The notes beneath the pieces were generated by a model. The model had not been told where the DNA came from and did not search any database. It worked only from the letters and a program-made list of their open reading frames with translations. A stretch of DNA of 64,000 nucleotides from assembly GCF_965638725.1 (NCBI RefSeq), contig NC_134957.1:17508101-17572100 (forward strand). The letters run 5' to 3'. The stretch's first letter is position 1, and the number at the start of each line of letters is the position of its first letter. Origin of the DNA: Aptenodytes patagonicus. Lineage: Eukaryota > Chordata > Aves > Sphenisciformes > Spheniscidae. The position numbers and the translations under genes are program-made. Shown here in pieces: positions 1 to 36,508 of this stretch.

Positions 1-3000
1 ACTAATAACCCTAATGAGGATGCTGCTCTCCTGCCAGGCAGGTGCATTTCTTACGCATCTTTGTTTAAATGAGCCTTCATTTTACAACAGATGCTGGCAC
101 TTTGCACTGCAGACACTTGCTTATGGCCAGGTTTGTTAACCCTTTCAGGCAACCTTATCTGTTCCACAAGCCTGCCTATGACTATGTGGCCAACTTACAT
201 CCCTGCTCACATGAAGGCAGAGACACTCTGGACAGAGGCACAGCAACTGGAGCAGAGCAGACTCACAGCATGACACCACTGACAGGGCTCTGCTCCAGTG
301 GGAGCTCTCCACGTCTTGGCAAAACTCCTCAGGAACTCAGATGCTGGCCTTATTCAGGGCTGGCAGGCTTTCTGGACACATCTTGAATACAGCCCTCTTC
401 TACCACTAGCCTTACCCTAACCGTGGGCACGCTTGGCATGGCTCCCAGGAGCGTGGGTCTGTGTCTGTCCGCTACAACTGAACATCCAATCCATGGGTGA
501 CCCATTTGACTGTTAAAAATGTCATAAAGTCTCTCAGTCTATCTTCAGAGCCTTCATTATCTGCTAAATGCTCAGCCCATCATCTCTTGTGGTTTTGGAC
601 AATCAACTATAATCGGTCAGCAGGTGAATACTGGTTTGGTTACTTGGCAGTAGCTGCTTTAACGCCCTCTCATACATACATACACACACACTCATACACA
701 CACAGAGTTTGGTGATTCTCTGGTGCTTTGGGACAAAGGAAAGCTCCAGGTTCGGCAGATTTTACCATCTGTTAGTATGTGAAGGGGGGGATAGAAACTA
801 GTCTTGCATCTACCTTCACCTGCACTGTAACCACAAGTTAACACTACAACTTGGAGGGGTGGGAGGGAAGGAGGAGAAGGGGAAAAGACATTTTCAGGGC
901 TAGCTGGGTTTATCATCAGCACCACATCTCCATAGCAATTGTTGCCATAGTATCAACATGGCCTATGTGGTTAAAGAATGTAATTTATTTCTAAGGGAGA
1001 TGGAGTAAAGAAAACGGAGCCAACAAAGTGCTGGGAAGGTTTAAAAGGAAGAGGACCTAATCCTTATTTTTCTACGTTTCATGTCCTAGTGTCCTAATAC
1101 TGAGCCTCTCTGCATTTTACTTTGCAGAATCTTTAAAGACAAACTTCATTGCATCCTTTTTCGACAACTGTGTATGTAGAAGAGACTGATAGAGCATGTA
1201 TAGTAAGGGTGAAAGCAGAGGAAGAGAGAGATAATACTTATAGGCTTCTGGACTTGCACAGGGTCTGCTTTTTTAGGAAATGTAACTGATCCCACTGTGA
1301 GGTCTATATTAGTTAATGACGCTTACCAGGACAATGTGCCTCATGCACCATGCAGCCAAACAGCAGCTAACTGTAAAACAGCATACATGTAAGAGCTAAT
1401 ATAATGATGATAATGATGTAACAAAAAAAAAAAGAAAAAAAAAAGAAACCAAGTCATGATTAGTGCAAATTACAGAGCTTGGGTTTAGAAGAGTCACCTG
1501 TGAAAGAAAAAGGCTAGTGTACTGCCAGCCAGTAGTAAACAAATACAATTAAGCTACAGCTTGTGAAATTCATGGATTATTAGAGATATTTATGATCTAA
1601 ATACTGAAATGAATCATTAAGGACAATTGGAGAAGTTATAGAGTAAAGAAAGCAGCACCATTTCTAACACAGCTATTTTCCTGGAGGAGAGAGAGGCCTC
1701 CTAATATCTTCCCAAGCCCTACTCAAGCACTGACCTATCTCTTTCATGGAGTTTTCTGTGCCTTTCTGTGTCCTTAACTGACAAGGATGGTACCAATGCT
1801 CTTCCATATGAATGTGCCTGGTGTCAAGGAGCTCTTCTGAGATCAGAACTGCTTCTAGGAACAAGAGTGTGACTTGGACCACAGCGACTAATTGCTCATA
1901 CTATAAGGCATGTCGTCTCCCTTTTCTGCATTCCTGACCCTGACTGATCTCAGGGCTGAAGTCTGCAGTCCTCAGTGTGCAGATGTCTGAGGGCTCTAAG
2001 TATGAAAGAACTCAGTTGTGTATTCCTCACAAAGTCCAGGCTGGGGAGAGAAGTCTGTCCCCAGTCAGTCTCAGGCTCCTCAGTATGAAAAGATATTAAA
2101 ACCCCCTGAAGGTAATTCAAAAGAGCAAATCAAACTACGCAGTGGAAAAAGGAACGGACAAGCGAGAAAAGGGCAGGAGCACTAATTGCTCATCGCAAAA
2201 GAATGTTGACATTGAAGCAGCTCCAGCTCAAAACTAAGACGACTAAACCAGGATCTCATTCTGGTTATTGGGTTTTTCCTCTCCTGTCTCATTTGATTCC
2301 AAGCTTAACGGTCATGGGCTATTTTCCCTGACAAAGAGTCCTGTCAGCTCTTTGGGCACGTGCCATATTGTTCATATTAACAGCACTTCTCCATGTACTT
2401 AAGACTGCGTAGCGCAGGCAAGATTTACTCTGGATTTGCCCCAGAGATGTGCAGAGAGGGGATTATGGCAGTGGTATAGAAACCAGACCCTTGTTTATCT
2501 GCATACTGCTCTTTGTGCACGTGCTAAGGTGGCACAGCACTCCATTTTGGGAAACGTACCACAGCGAGAAGAAAAGGAACTGCTCATTGCTAGGTGAACT
2601 GGGAGGCCTGTTTCAGCTGTACAGCCCCATTGCTCTTGAGCAACTGCAGAGTATTAGGAGCCTGGCACGTGCACTGCAGACAGCCCAGATCACAGGACCC
2701 TGACGAGGGGCTGGATCCTGTTACACCAGTCCCTGGCATGGGGAACCCCTGCTAAAGCCATGCAGTATCTCTCACTGTTTCTGTGGAGGGCAAAAAGCTG
2801 ATTTAAGGCTGGAGAGAGTACTAGCGCTAACAAGGAGCTATGACCTGTCCCCTCATTTTGCAGCCTTACATTTTGCAGATTACAGAATTCAAGACTATTA
2901 GCATCCCTGAATAATTTTCACAGTGTAAGCTTTTTCCCAACCTAAACAATTAAGAGCCTGAGACAGGACACACTCATCTCTGGGGGTAGCAGGGATGTCC

Positions 3001-3338
3001 TGCTACCTACACCCTAGCCTTGGCAGCCAATCTTGTTCCACTTCATTACAGGCACTGACAGACCAAGGGAGGAGCAGGGAATCTCAGGGACTAAGAACAA
3101 GTTCATCCTCTCCCATGCTGTCAGCCAGCAATGAGGGAGGTTAGCACCACTCTCTGCTCTTCAAGATGACAGCTAAAGGTAAAATGCTTCCAGCTACTGC
3201 TCAGCCTTACTAGGGATTAAATCTGGCTGCAAACCTTCTCCTGAAGAGGACTGGCTAGGTTGGGAGAGAGGTATGAACATCCAGAAAAATAGTGAAGGAG
3301 AACCATTACCAAAAAGCAAATACCACTGGGTTAGCAAC
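1..3338. other. Downstream of SEPTIN6 stop: 3'UTR and/or intergenic, no gene seen
   Basis: No coding exon is recognised here on either strand. On the minus strand this is the region just after the SEPTIN6 stop, so its right part is probably SEPTIN6 3' untranslated sequence. It could also hold an alternative last exon, because the stop codon sits inside a consensus splice donor. I looked for the alternative septin C-terminal tail that I remember from human and did not find a convincing match. A short CA/TA-rich microsatellite lies near 673-708 and an A-rich tract near 1421-1446. The poly(A) site is not assigned. Confidence 0.5.
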
Positions 3339-27727
<24,389 letters not shown>

Positions 27728-28260
27728 CGCTGCGAGCCCGCCACAGGGCCCGCCCCGGCCGGGCGGGAGGCTCCGGGCGCGCCCACCGCGACGCCGCGCG
27801 GGGGGGGATCCGCCGCGCCCCTGGCCCCGGCCCCGCCCCGAACCCCTCCGCCGCCCCGCCCCGTCCCGCCCCGCCGCCCCCTCGCCCAGCTCGGTCCCGC
27901 CGGTCCCGCCGCCGCCGCCCCCCTCCGGGAGGCGCGGGGCTGCCAGTCACCCCCCGCGGCCGCCCGCGATGGTGCAGCCCGAGCTGCGGGCGGGGCCGCG
28001 GCCACAGTGCGGCGGGGCGCGGGGCACGGCGGGCTGAGGGGCCCGGGGGCAGCCGGGGACGGCGGCGGGCGGCGCCTGGGCGCACGATCACCGGGGCAGC
28101 GGCTCCGCAGCCCCCAGACCCCCTGCCAGGCCTCCCCCGGCCTATGGCCGCTCCCAGCGCGGTGGTGGGTTCCCCCGCACTGACGCCTTAGGGCAGGCCC
28201 GGGGGGGACCCTGCCCAACTGCCCTGTGGGCCCTCTGGTAACGCGGGCCGCACACCTGGC

Positions 28261-29702
28261 CAGGGCTAGGGCAGAGCCGTACAGCACTGAGGCTGGGCGG
28301 GGGTTTATGGTTTGGGTCTAAGGGCCTGAGGTCTCCCAGCCTCAGTAAATCACTTGCTATTTAAAATAAAATGCCTGCGTGCTTTGTGCACTTCTCCTGA
28401 GGTCCGTCAGGACGGTTTGCATTCGCCTAGGAACCTGATGGATGGCGGCTGCGCCGATTTCTATTCCAGTGGCAGTACAGCCCCTTCCCCGGCCCCTCTT
28501 GGCCCTTAGAAGCAGCTTCAGCTCCCCGGCCCGGTGGGCAGGGGCTGGATAAGCCCATCTGCTGCTTTGAGGGTGTAGCTGGCGCCACTTGGGTTTCCCT
28601 TCATTTGATGCCAGCACAAGCATTAAACAAAGGCTGAGAGAAAGGAAACTCAGTCCTTACCCAAAGCAAATAACTTTCCCCACCCCGGTACTCCTGAGTA
28701 GAGCCCCCAAGGTTGGCACCCCAGTTTTAGCCCCATCAGAGCTCACCAGTGCGACCAGTCCCTAATGCAGGCGTGACCAGGGTGGCCCTAAATGGGTGCT
28801 TTGCTTTGCACCATCGGCGCCCTCATTCCCCCAAAGCAGCACCTTGTTTCCCTCCTTGTTTTCCCCAGCTGCCACCCAACAAGTGTTTTAAACCATTCCC
28901 CAGGATCCCACAGCTGTGTGGGTCAAGCTCTCTGCCTCCCTGAGCCCGCAGAAGCCACCAACAGCCAGTGTCAAAACCAGGCAGCACCAGAAAAGGAGCA
29001 AAGGGACAATTATGTTTTCACCACCAGTCGTTTGCGCTTTATGGGATGACACCGGCTCCCCACGCATCCCAGAAAAACTGGTCCAAGTGGTTGGAGAAAG
29101 GCAAAGCTCCCTCGAGGGCTGACGACCAGCCCGGGGCAGGTTGGAGCAGGGCTAGAGCTTAGGGAATGCAAAGAAAAAGGGTTGAAGAGGCTGGCGTGGC
29201 TCTTAGCTGCCTGACCAGCTGCAAAACCACCTGGTGACAGTTCAGCCATGCTATGGGTGTCTGAGGAGTCACGGATAAGAAAGGCTTTAGGAGAAACAGG
29301 ACTGGGGGATTTTGGGGCAGAGGAATTTGTCCTGATTCCTAACAAAATTAGGGTACAAACTGCTGGTGGCTGCAGCTGCCAACAACGCCGGGCATGGGGC
29401 CTTGCTGGGAAGTGAAACACAGCAAGAGAGGAAGGCCAAAATGCCACCTGGCTGAAACATTGGGTGGCAAGGGACCCAAAACACCGCCCCAGGCTGGGTC
29501 TCCCTTACAGCACGGGGACCCACTGGCCACCGGGAAAGCAGCCCCTTGGGCCAGTAACCTCAGCCTTCCTGAGCACAGCACCAAGGAGAAGCACTGCAAT
29601 GGTGGTGGGCAACTGGGGGGGGGGCTGTAAGGCAGGTGCCTCAGCAAGGCACCTGGGGCTTTGAGGTGCTGCTGGGGCCAGAGGAAGTTTCCCCGGGACC
29701 AG
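28261..29702. other. Intergenic between SEPTIN6 promoter and LTR
   Basis: Moderately GC-rich sequence with short open frames on both strands and no recognised gene. It lies upstream of both SEPTIN6 (leftward) and SOWAHD (rightward), so it may hold shared regulatory sequence, but no specific site is identified. Confidence 0.6.
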
Positions 29703-30216
29703 TGTTATGGATTTACGCACGCCGGCCGCTGTAACAGGGTCCGACCCTAGGATCCCGCTGAGAATGCCAAGTCCGAGTGAAGGTTTCAGACTAGTCTTTT
29801 ATTAGTTCTTTGGTTACAGCTCGAGCTGGGTGCCTCCGGAGAGGGACCCCTACCCCAATTCACACCTCTCAATTATACCCGTACCACCCATCACCCGAAC
29901 CCCAAGTCCAACCACTTAATTCTCGTCGGTGGTCTCTTGATTTCTTATGGGTTTTCACTGGCGCTGGGCTGGCCGCCTTCTGAAGTTACTTCATTCTCTT
30001 GGAATTGTCTCCTTGGTCCTTATCTTCTTCATTCTGCTCGTATCTGCTGAATTCAGTGAGTTCTTTGTTAGCAGCATTACTTTTATCAAAAGTTTATACT
30101 TGGTCAGCTCTTGCGGCCTAAGGCTTCAGCTACTTCAGCTGCTAATGCTAGGCCACTAATGCTAAACGAGACTATTCAGAGAGAAGAATACAGTTAATCA
30201 AATTTCTTCTATAACA
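29703..30216 (-). mobile_element. Solo LTR of an avian endogenous retrovirus (type 1)
   Basis: A block of about 514 bp bounded by near-perfect inverted termini, TGTTATGG at the left and CTATAACA at the right, as retroviral LTRs have. Read on the minus strand it shows a TATAAT-like box near 29.87 kb and an AATAAA signal near 29.80 kb, the expected U3-R order. No internal retroviral genes are adjacent, so it is a solo LTR. The target duplication is not clear. The family looks like an avian ERVK-type LTR from memory, not from a database. It ends about 400 bp upstream of the SOWAHD start codon. Confidence 0.65.
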
Positions 30217-30615
30217 TCAGCATCGGGCTGCCCAGGACCCCCCTGCCTCCGCCCGCCCCAGCAGTGCCACACGCTCCCCAAGGCCCCCACACGCCTGCCC
30301 GCTCTTCCTCTGTCATGCCACAGGCGAGCAGGGCTCGGGGGGGGGGGGGGGCAGACGGCCCGTGGCTGCGTCCGTACCCGGCACTGGTGGCAGCCGCCGA
30401 CACAGCGTGACCAAAGGTCGCCCGCACTGCGCCGGCAGCACGACAGCGCCGCGGATCCGCCGCCATGCCCGGCGTGCCCTCCCGCCGTGCAGAGTCGGTT
30501 CCTCCTTTGCCTAACGCCGGGGCAGGAAGTGTGGGGTGAGAGCTGGGGAGCGCGAGCTGCGAGCTGTGCGCTGCTGGGGAGCGGGCTGCTGGCCAGCCCC
30601 GCAGGAGGCACCGCC
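30217..30615 (+). promoter_or_regulatory. SOWAHD promoter / CpG-rich upstream region
   Basis: GC- and CpG-rich sequence between the LTR and the SOWAHD ATG, with a poly-G tract near 30339-30351. It is the likely promoter and 5'UTR. The first ATG in the SOWAHD frame is at 30616. Confidence 0.55.
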
Positions 30616-31632
30616 ATGGCCCGGCGGGAGCGGGAGCGGGAGCCGGGCTCGGTGGAGCAGAGGGTAGCTGGCATCGCCCGGACATTCACCTTCCTGGAAG
30701 CCACCCAGCCCCAAGCGGGGAGCCTCGCCCGCAGCTCCCACCTCTGGCCAGCCACCACGGGGAGCAGGGAGCGTTTCCATCCGCTGCAGAAGATGGACAC
30801 CAGCAGGAGCGTCAGCCGGGGCAGCCAGGGCCCAGGGAGCTGGGGTAGGACTGCAAGCAGGCTCTCCATCGGCCCTGGCAGTACCCGGAGGAAGGAGCTG
30901 AAGGAAATCCTCCTGCAGAGCAATAGCCCTGGCAGCACCATGCGGTTTGCCACCGCTCAGAAGACCTCCAACAGCAGCAGTCTCCTTGCAGGGCCGCCCC
31001 AAGAGCAGAAGCCTGAGCAGAGCCCCGAGGTGCTGTCCCTTGCCCTGGATCCCCTGGAACACGAATGGCTGCTGACGGTGGCCCAGGGCGATGCGGACAA
31101 CATTGTCAGGCTGCTGGACCTGGATCCCAGCCTGCTGACCAGGAAAGACTTTGTGACGGGCTTCACTGCTCTCCACTGGCTTGCCAAGCACGGCCACCAT
31201 GAGAGCTTCATCCAGGTCATCTCCCACGCCCAGAAGAAGGGCTATCCCGTCAATGTGAACATCCCCACGGCCAGTGGCGGGCTCACCCCCTTGCACCTGG
31301 CTGCCCTGCAGGGACACGAGCTGCTCATCAAAGTGCTGGTGGGAGCTTACGGGGCGGACACCAGTCGCAGGGACCACAACGGGCGCAAGGCTTGGCAGTA
31401 CCTGAGGGCAGACACCTCCAGGGAGCTGAAGGAGCTGGCAGGGGCCTTGGAGGAGGACTTGGTCCAACTGTGCTCTCACAACACCAACAACAACTGTAAG
31501 TCATCCAGTGAGGCCAGGGCAGGGCGGGACTGTGTGGACTCCAGGGCTGAGGGGAAAGCCCAGCACTCCTGGAGCATGTCGACCCTCCGGCACTTTGTCA
31601 GACAGGCATTTGCTTTCTTCCAAGAGCGCTGA
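30616..31632 (+). CDS. SOWAHD: SOWAH domain family member D, single exon
   Basis: Ankyrin-repeat protein of the Sosondowah (SOWAH) family, formerly ANKRD58; its function is poorly known. The intronless frame gives 338 aa from an ATG in the context GCCACCGCCATGG. The N-terminal half is low in complexity and rich in S, R and P. From about residue 149 the family core appears: HEWLLTVAQGD, then LDLDPSLLTRKDFVTGFTAL, HWLAKHGHHE, and a second ankyrin unit GGLTPLHLAALQGHELLIKV with GADTSRRDHNGRKAWQYL. The DFVTGFTALHWLAKHG signature is typical of SOWAHA-D. Being intronless and lying between SEPTIN6 and RPL39 fits SOWAHD. The length is close to the human protein (about 315 aa). The neighbouring minus-strand frame at 30511-31479 is a shadow. 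Confidence 0.93.
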   Translation: MARREREREPGSVEQRVAGIARTFTFLEATQPQAGSLARSSHLWPATTGSRERFHPLQKMDTSRSVSRGSQGPGSWGRTASRLSIGPGSTRRKELKEILLQSNSPGSTMRFATAQKTSNSSSLLAGPPQEQKPEQSPEVLSLALDPLEHEWLLTVAQGDADNIVRLLDLDPSLLTRKDFVTGFTALHWLAKHGHHESFIQVISHAQKKGYPVNVNIPTASGGLTPLHLAALQGHELLIKVLVGAYGADTSRRDHNGRKAWQYLRADTSRELKELAGALEEDLVQLCSHNTNNNCKSSSEARAGRDCVDSRAEGKAQHSWSMSTLRHFVRQAFAFFQER

Positions 31633-32521
31633 AGCTCCCCTGGCCCATTCACCTGCAAACCCGTGCTGAGTAGCAGCTGGAAGAGCCTGCAGGGAGCTGG
31701 GAACTTGGTGAGGGCCGGCACTCGAAATCCCAGCCACGCAGGGATTAACCCCCTGCCCGGGGGCACTGCAGCCACCCCGGGTCTCGCCTGGTCTTTTGGG
31801 GCTGTGCCAGTGTGAGTGTGTGTGGGGCAACCACGGCCATCGGGAGCACTGCCTGGGGACAGCCATTCCAAAAAAACGCCTATCCCCTGAGGAGGTTTTG
31901 CCCCCTGCCCCTGCTGATGGGGACTCCTTGCCGCAGCCCAGCAGAGCCCCACAGTGGGGGCTCACATGCTGGCCCTGGTGTGGGGAGCTGCTTCTCTGAC
32001 ACTCCACATGCCTGTGGGGGGATGCTGACCCACCACAGGAGGTGGTGTCCCATCCTGGGGGACGGGGGTGGACGTTTGGGCTGCCTGTCCCAGGCTGCCA
32101 GCAGAATTTTGCATGTGACTGTAGGTCGGTCATGCAGCAACTCGGTGACTTGGTTCTCCCACCTGTAAAATGAGGCCGTTGGCACTGCCCTGGCTCCCAG
32201 CAATGTTGTGAAGTTGGACTGGTCATGACACCTTGGGTGCCTGGACGGAGACACTGGCAGAATATAATTAAATATTTCACTACCATACTCTGAGATGCCA
32301 GAGGCCTGGCACTGGCTGAGAAGCAACTATGGCTTCAGAAACAACCCCCCCCAAACACTTTTTTATGTACACTTCTTTGCCGGCAGGGAGAGCGGGTACA
32401 GACAAGCAGACCGTGCCACCGAGCTGCAAACGCTTTCCAGCTCCCTGTGAGATCCCCGGATCTCTGCCACATGCGCGTCCTCTGGGTTGCTGTTTGTTTA
32501 TGACAGATAAAGCTGTTTCTC

Positions 32522-32527
32522 AATAAA
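32522..32527 (+). terminator. SOWAHD poly(A) signal
   Basis: AATAAA about 890 bp after the SOWAHD stop, in the context CTCAATAAAGTAAG. It is the best candidate for the end of the SOWAHD 3'UTR. Confidence 0.5.
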
Positions 32528-33699
32528 GTAAGAGCTGGAGTGCCCAGTTTGCCAAAGGAGGCCAGGCCCAGAGAAATCTTTCAAAGTGCAAGACAAGTCC
32601 CCCTGGCAGCCCTTCCTTGGGGACCCCCGTCCAGGGGAGCCTGAGACACTCAGCCCCACTGGGAATGGGGGCCCAAGTGGAGGAGGCAGGAGTGACACCC
32701 AGTGGGGTGGCATGTGGTAGCTCCCACGGGGACTGGGGTCCAGGAGCAGCTCTGGAAAGATGATTCATTGCTCAAAACCATGGAAAAGGTATGAAGGCTG
32801 TGAGATTATCTTTGTTGCTTCTGAGGTCATGCTCAAAAATGAAACTCTTGAGAAACATCCCTACAGCAGCATAACCCCGCGTGTATGTACCGGTAACTGC
32901 ATTAAAAGAGCAAAGCCTCTGCTTGCCTGTTTGTGTTTTGTTCACCAAATGGAGCTCTGCCCAGCTGATTTCAACTTGCTTTTCACATTCTCGAAGGCCA
33001 GGGCTGCTTCAAAATATCTTCAGAAAAACAACTGCCCCTTCCTCTTTTTCATCAGTGTGAGACCATTTCTAACCCCTTGAATAGCAGTCCCATTTGGGAA
33101 GTGACTCTCAGACAGCAACTGGGGAGTTTCTGTTCCCCATTGCAAAGCAGCAACCCTTGCGGAATCACCTCACTTCAGAGGCGAGTCGCGGTTTCTTTCC
33201 AGCTGCCTTTCCGGGGGTCTGCAGAGGTGACCGAGGGACTCGAGATGATCTCTGGCTTAGCTGCATGGGTGAATTTGCACCTTGAGGCAGAAAGATACAC
33301 GGGTAACTCCCTCGGGGGAACTTGAGCCTGAGGGTTTCACAGACCCTGAGCAAACCCTGTTTACATTCAGATTGTGCTCTGAAATGCTGCTCAGACACTG
33401 GAATAACCCAGCCTGCAGTGGACGATACATGGAAGAACAGCCTCCAGGTGAGCGGATAGTGATCCAGTGACGGGATAGTGTCCAGTCCAGGTAGACATAT
33501 AGATGTGTCCGGACATCTTTTTAATCACTGAGGTCAGCAGCGGAGATACACAAAACACACTGGGAATGGATTTAATGCCTGATCTACGCTGGTTTTGTAA
33601 TGCTTTAACTCTAATAGATTAAAGAATATGGCAATATAGCTCCTTCCAGAACTTCTCCAGCCACATCCATGCCACGGGACAGCAGGCTGGCTTCTAAAG

Positions 33700-33901
33700 G
33701 GTCTGGTCACACCAGCACAAACTCCATGAAAAACACTAATGTCAAAACACCCGCGATCTTTAGTTCTGGTAACCAAAGTGCTGTTGATAAGACAGGTGGG
33801 TGCATGTCTGACGAAGTATTTTTTGATCTGTTCGTCCTCCATCACCCTTTTGCAGCAGCGTGCTGTCGGGGAGAGGGCGCGGACCGCTCTTACATCCTCC
33901 T
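33700..33901 (-). CDS. Candidate exon 3 of an unrecognised gene (low confidence)
   Basis: The minus-strand frame after the acceptor TTACTCAG (exon start 33901) begins EDVRAVRALSPTARCCKRVM and continues with EDEQIKKYFVRHAP. The acceptor phase matches the donor of the candidate exon at 35042-35105, the junction codon becoming AAG (Lys). The downstream end is not defined; the frame stays open to about 33.54 kb, where it ends in a stop. I do not recognise the protein. It could still be a chance open frame. Confidence 0.28.
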
Positions 33902-35041
33902 CTGAGTAAGGCACAGAGTAAACAGTGGAATTAGTGAGAATTTCCTTGAAGGAGCTGTTTCCTTGGCATTTGTACCTGCAGCTTAGTCATGCCCCACCAG
34001 GAAACCTGGACTTTAATGCTCCATTTGAAAGCCATTCGAAAGTAAAATTTAACTGGCAAATGCTACGCTTAAATATGACTAAATGATTTTTAGCACTTGC
34101 CTCCCCTTGACAGCTAACCAAAACCTCCTAAAGACAACTTTTTCCCCCATCTTTTGGTTGTGGGTTTGAAGCTGTATTCTGCTCTGAGGCAAATTAGGCA
34201 GGCACTTCAGAAGGAGCAAGACCAGAGCCCTGCTGCTCTGGATGGTGTTAAAACATACTCATCAACGCCACCCCCTGCCTTGCCTGCCCTGCAAGGGTTC
34301 CTCTCCACACAGCAAAAAAAAGGAACTTCTTCAAATCGCAGTACCCTTTCTGCTGCTGTACGTTGTGTTTGCCCCAGACACCACACCACTTCCAGTGAGC
34401 CACCCCTCTGTCTCGCGTGGTTTATTTTCATACCTACAGAGGGGCAGTGGGTTTGGAAATAGACACATTTAAAAAATATTCCTCAAGTATACAATCAGCT
34501 CTAACTTTGCTCCTCACTCAGAAAACAAAAGCATATCCACCAAAATTAATGGACTAGAATATCCAAATTATTTAGATTTTTTCTTTAAAGCTTCTGTTGA
34601 TGTCTCAGTTATCGTGTGTTAGCCCAGTTCTGCAGAGATCCCTGATCCCCCCCCAACTCTCACAGGCAAGGATAGGGCAAAGAGAGCTGCCACAGGAACA
34701 ACAGAAATCATTGAAACCCAGAGGTATTTGTGTTAAGGTTCTGCAGAAGATTGATTTTAACCCAATTTTAATTTGTACTAAATTTACTTCGTGCTATCCC
34801 TTAATGTCCAATTTGAAAAGCAGATTCAGTCAAATGGGGAAAAATAATCTGAGGGGTTATTTTCCAAAGCAGCTTCTTGGTAGAAGCTGGTTCCATCTAA
34901 TAAAAATAGCACAGTAATGATAGTAATAGGGAGACTACCTAATAAATAGTAATAAATAGTTCGATCTATTGCTCAGGAAAGCTTTCCCACAAATGCCATG
35001 GAGAAAACGGTCTCTTTCCATTCTCAAGTCCATAAAATTAC

Positions 35042-35105
35042 TTTTTTCCTCCTCAGCCAGGTCCTCATAGACACAATTAAAGAGGAACTCTGCGAGTAGC
35101 TTTGC
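35042..35105 (-). CDS. Candidate exon 2 of an unrecognised gene (low confidence)
   Basis: The minus strand shows acceptor CTGCTGGCAG, then 64 nt encoding AKLLAEFLFNCVYEDLAEEE K, then donor A|GTAATT. The helix-like, acidic composition looks like protein rather than random translation. It fits phase 0 upstream (the exon ending at 36361) and phase 1 downstream (the exon starting at 33901). The family is unknown. Confidence 0.3.
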
Positions 35106-36360
35106 CTGCCAGCAGTGGCGATGGGGAGAGGCAGGGGGTGGTTCGCAGGGCTCCAAGGCTGATCTTCGATCCTCAGCAGTGCTGTTATTTCTTAAACGCT
35201 TGCTTCAAAGAGAAGAGCACAGAAGAGATTTAAGAAACATTGGGGTAAAAGTGTTTGCAGCATGTGGGCCTCTGTTGAAACTTCTCTGGCAATGCTGTTT
35301 GCTGCTTTCCTGTTGCAGTGACTTACTGCTTCCCCCTGATAACGAAGTAGAAACCAGGCTCTTACCAGACAGGAAAAGCAGCTGGAAGATACCTCTGAAG
35401 TGTCCTGAAGCTGGTAAAAATCCCAGCCTTGCTCTCCTGTGCTCACAGAAACCTCCAGCACACCTTAGGAGGGAGAGTCTGTCATGAGCTCTGAGCGAGG
35501 TGTGTATTTGTTATGCATTTATGTGTGCTTGGCATATGCTGCTGCCCAGCATTATTTGCTACGAATTGTAATGCGAAGGAGATGTATCTATTTACCTTCA
35601 ACGTGAAAAGCAGCAACACAGAAGGTGTGGCAGCGTGAAGCTTCCTCAGGAAGCTGCCACCCAGGAACTGAGCCACCACGGCAGGCTGAACCCAGAAAAC
35701 AGCACCAGAGCACTTCGCAGCCCTCAGCGTCAGGATGGGCTTTGCCGCAGCCACATCCGAGAACAGGCTCGCACCTTCAGTTATTTCCCGCTGACCAGAG
35801 CACCAATCCCAGGTCTGCACTGCAGAAGGAGCAGCAGCCACGCCGGGCTTAGTGCTGAGCCACAGCCCCCTCCTCCAGTTCCCTGCGGTAAATAGGTGAT
35901 GTTTCACAGACCCCAGCGGAGAATGTCGGCATCGGGGAGCTGGAGTGCCGACTACTCTGAGCGGTTCAATCCCTTCTTTCCTCTCTCCCCTTTTTTAAAT
36001 AGCTAACTCTTCCTTTGAGCAACATCTTGAGTTACTACCCTTCTGCTGAGAATGTTTTAAATTAACCCGCACCTGTGGCTGGCATCAAGACCAACTCGAT
36101 CAAGCCAACACAGAGCTCCACACAAAACTCAGGTTATTACATATTCTAGGGAACATGCAGACATTATGTACTACAGTCTGTAGGAGTATCGCATTTTGCA
36201 GGAGACAAATCCATCCACTGCCCTTGCTGCAGTCTTCCCTTTCCTCCTCCTTTCCTACCTCCCAAGTGAAACTTTCTTTCATCCAATTATTCCACTGCAC
36301 CCACTCCCCAGCCAGGATCTTAACCCCAGGCTCCAAGGGCTGCCCTGCCCCACGTCCTAC

Positions 36361-36508
36361 CTGAGCAGCTCCCAGTGCTGCGGGCGCAGGGGCCAGACCC
36401 ACACGGGGTAAGAAGCTGCCATTCTTGGCTGACCGCAAGCGTGAGGCTCCCGAGGAGCCACCTAGAGCTAACACAGGCTGGTGTTCAGGGGCAGCCTTGG
36501 CAGTACAC
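36361..36508 (-). CDS. Candidate exon 1 or internal exon of an unrecognised gene (low confidence)
   Basis: A minus-strand open segment ends ALGAAQ at a strong donor CAG|GTAGGA (exon end 36361), phase 0. Its 5' limit is unsure. A usable acceptor (pyrimidine-rich, ending GAGCAG) lies at about 36509, and there is no ATG in the frame before the upstream stop, so a further 5' exon would be needed. The composition is rich in Ala, Gly and Pro and has low information. Confidence 0.2.

Noticed and set aside
30511-31479. Minus-strand open frame of 322 codons
   Set aside because: Antisense shadow of SOWAHD, whose ankyrin motifs on the plus strand are clear.
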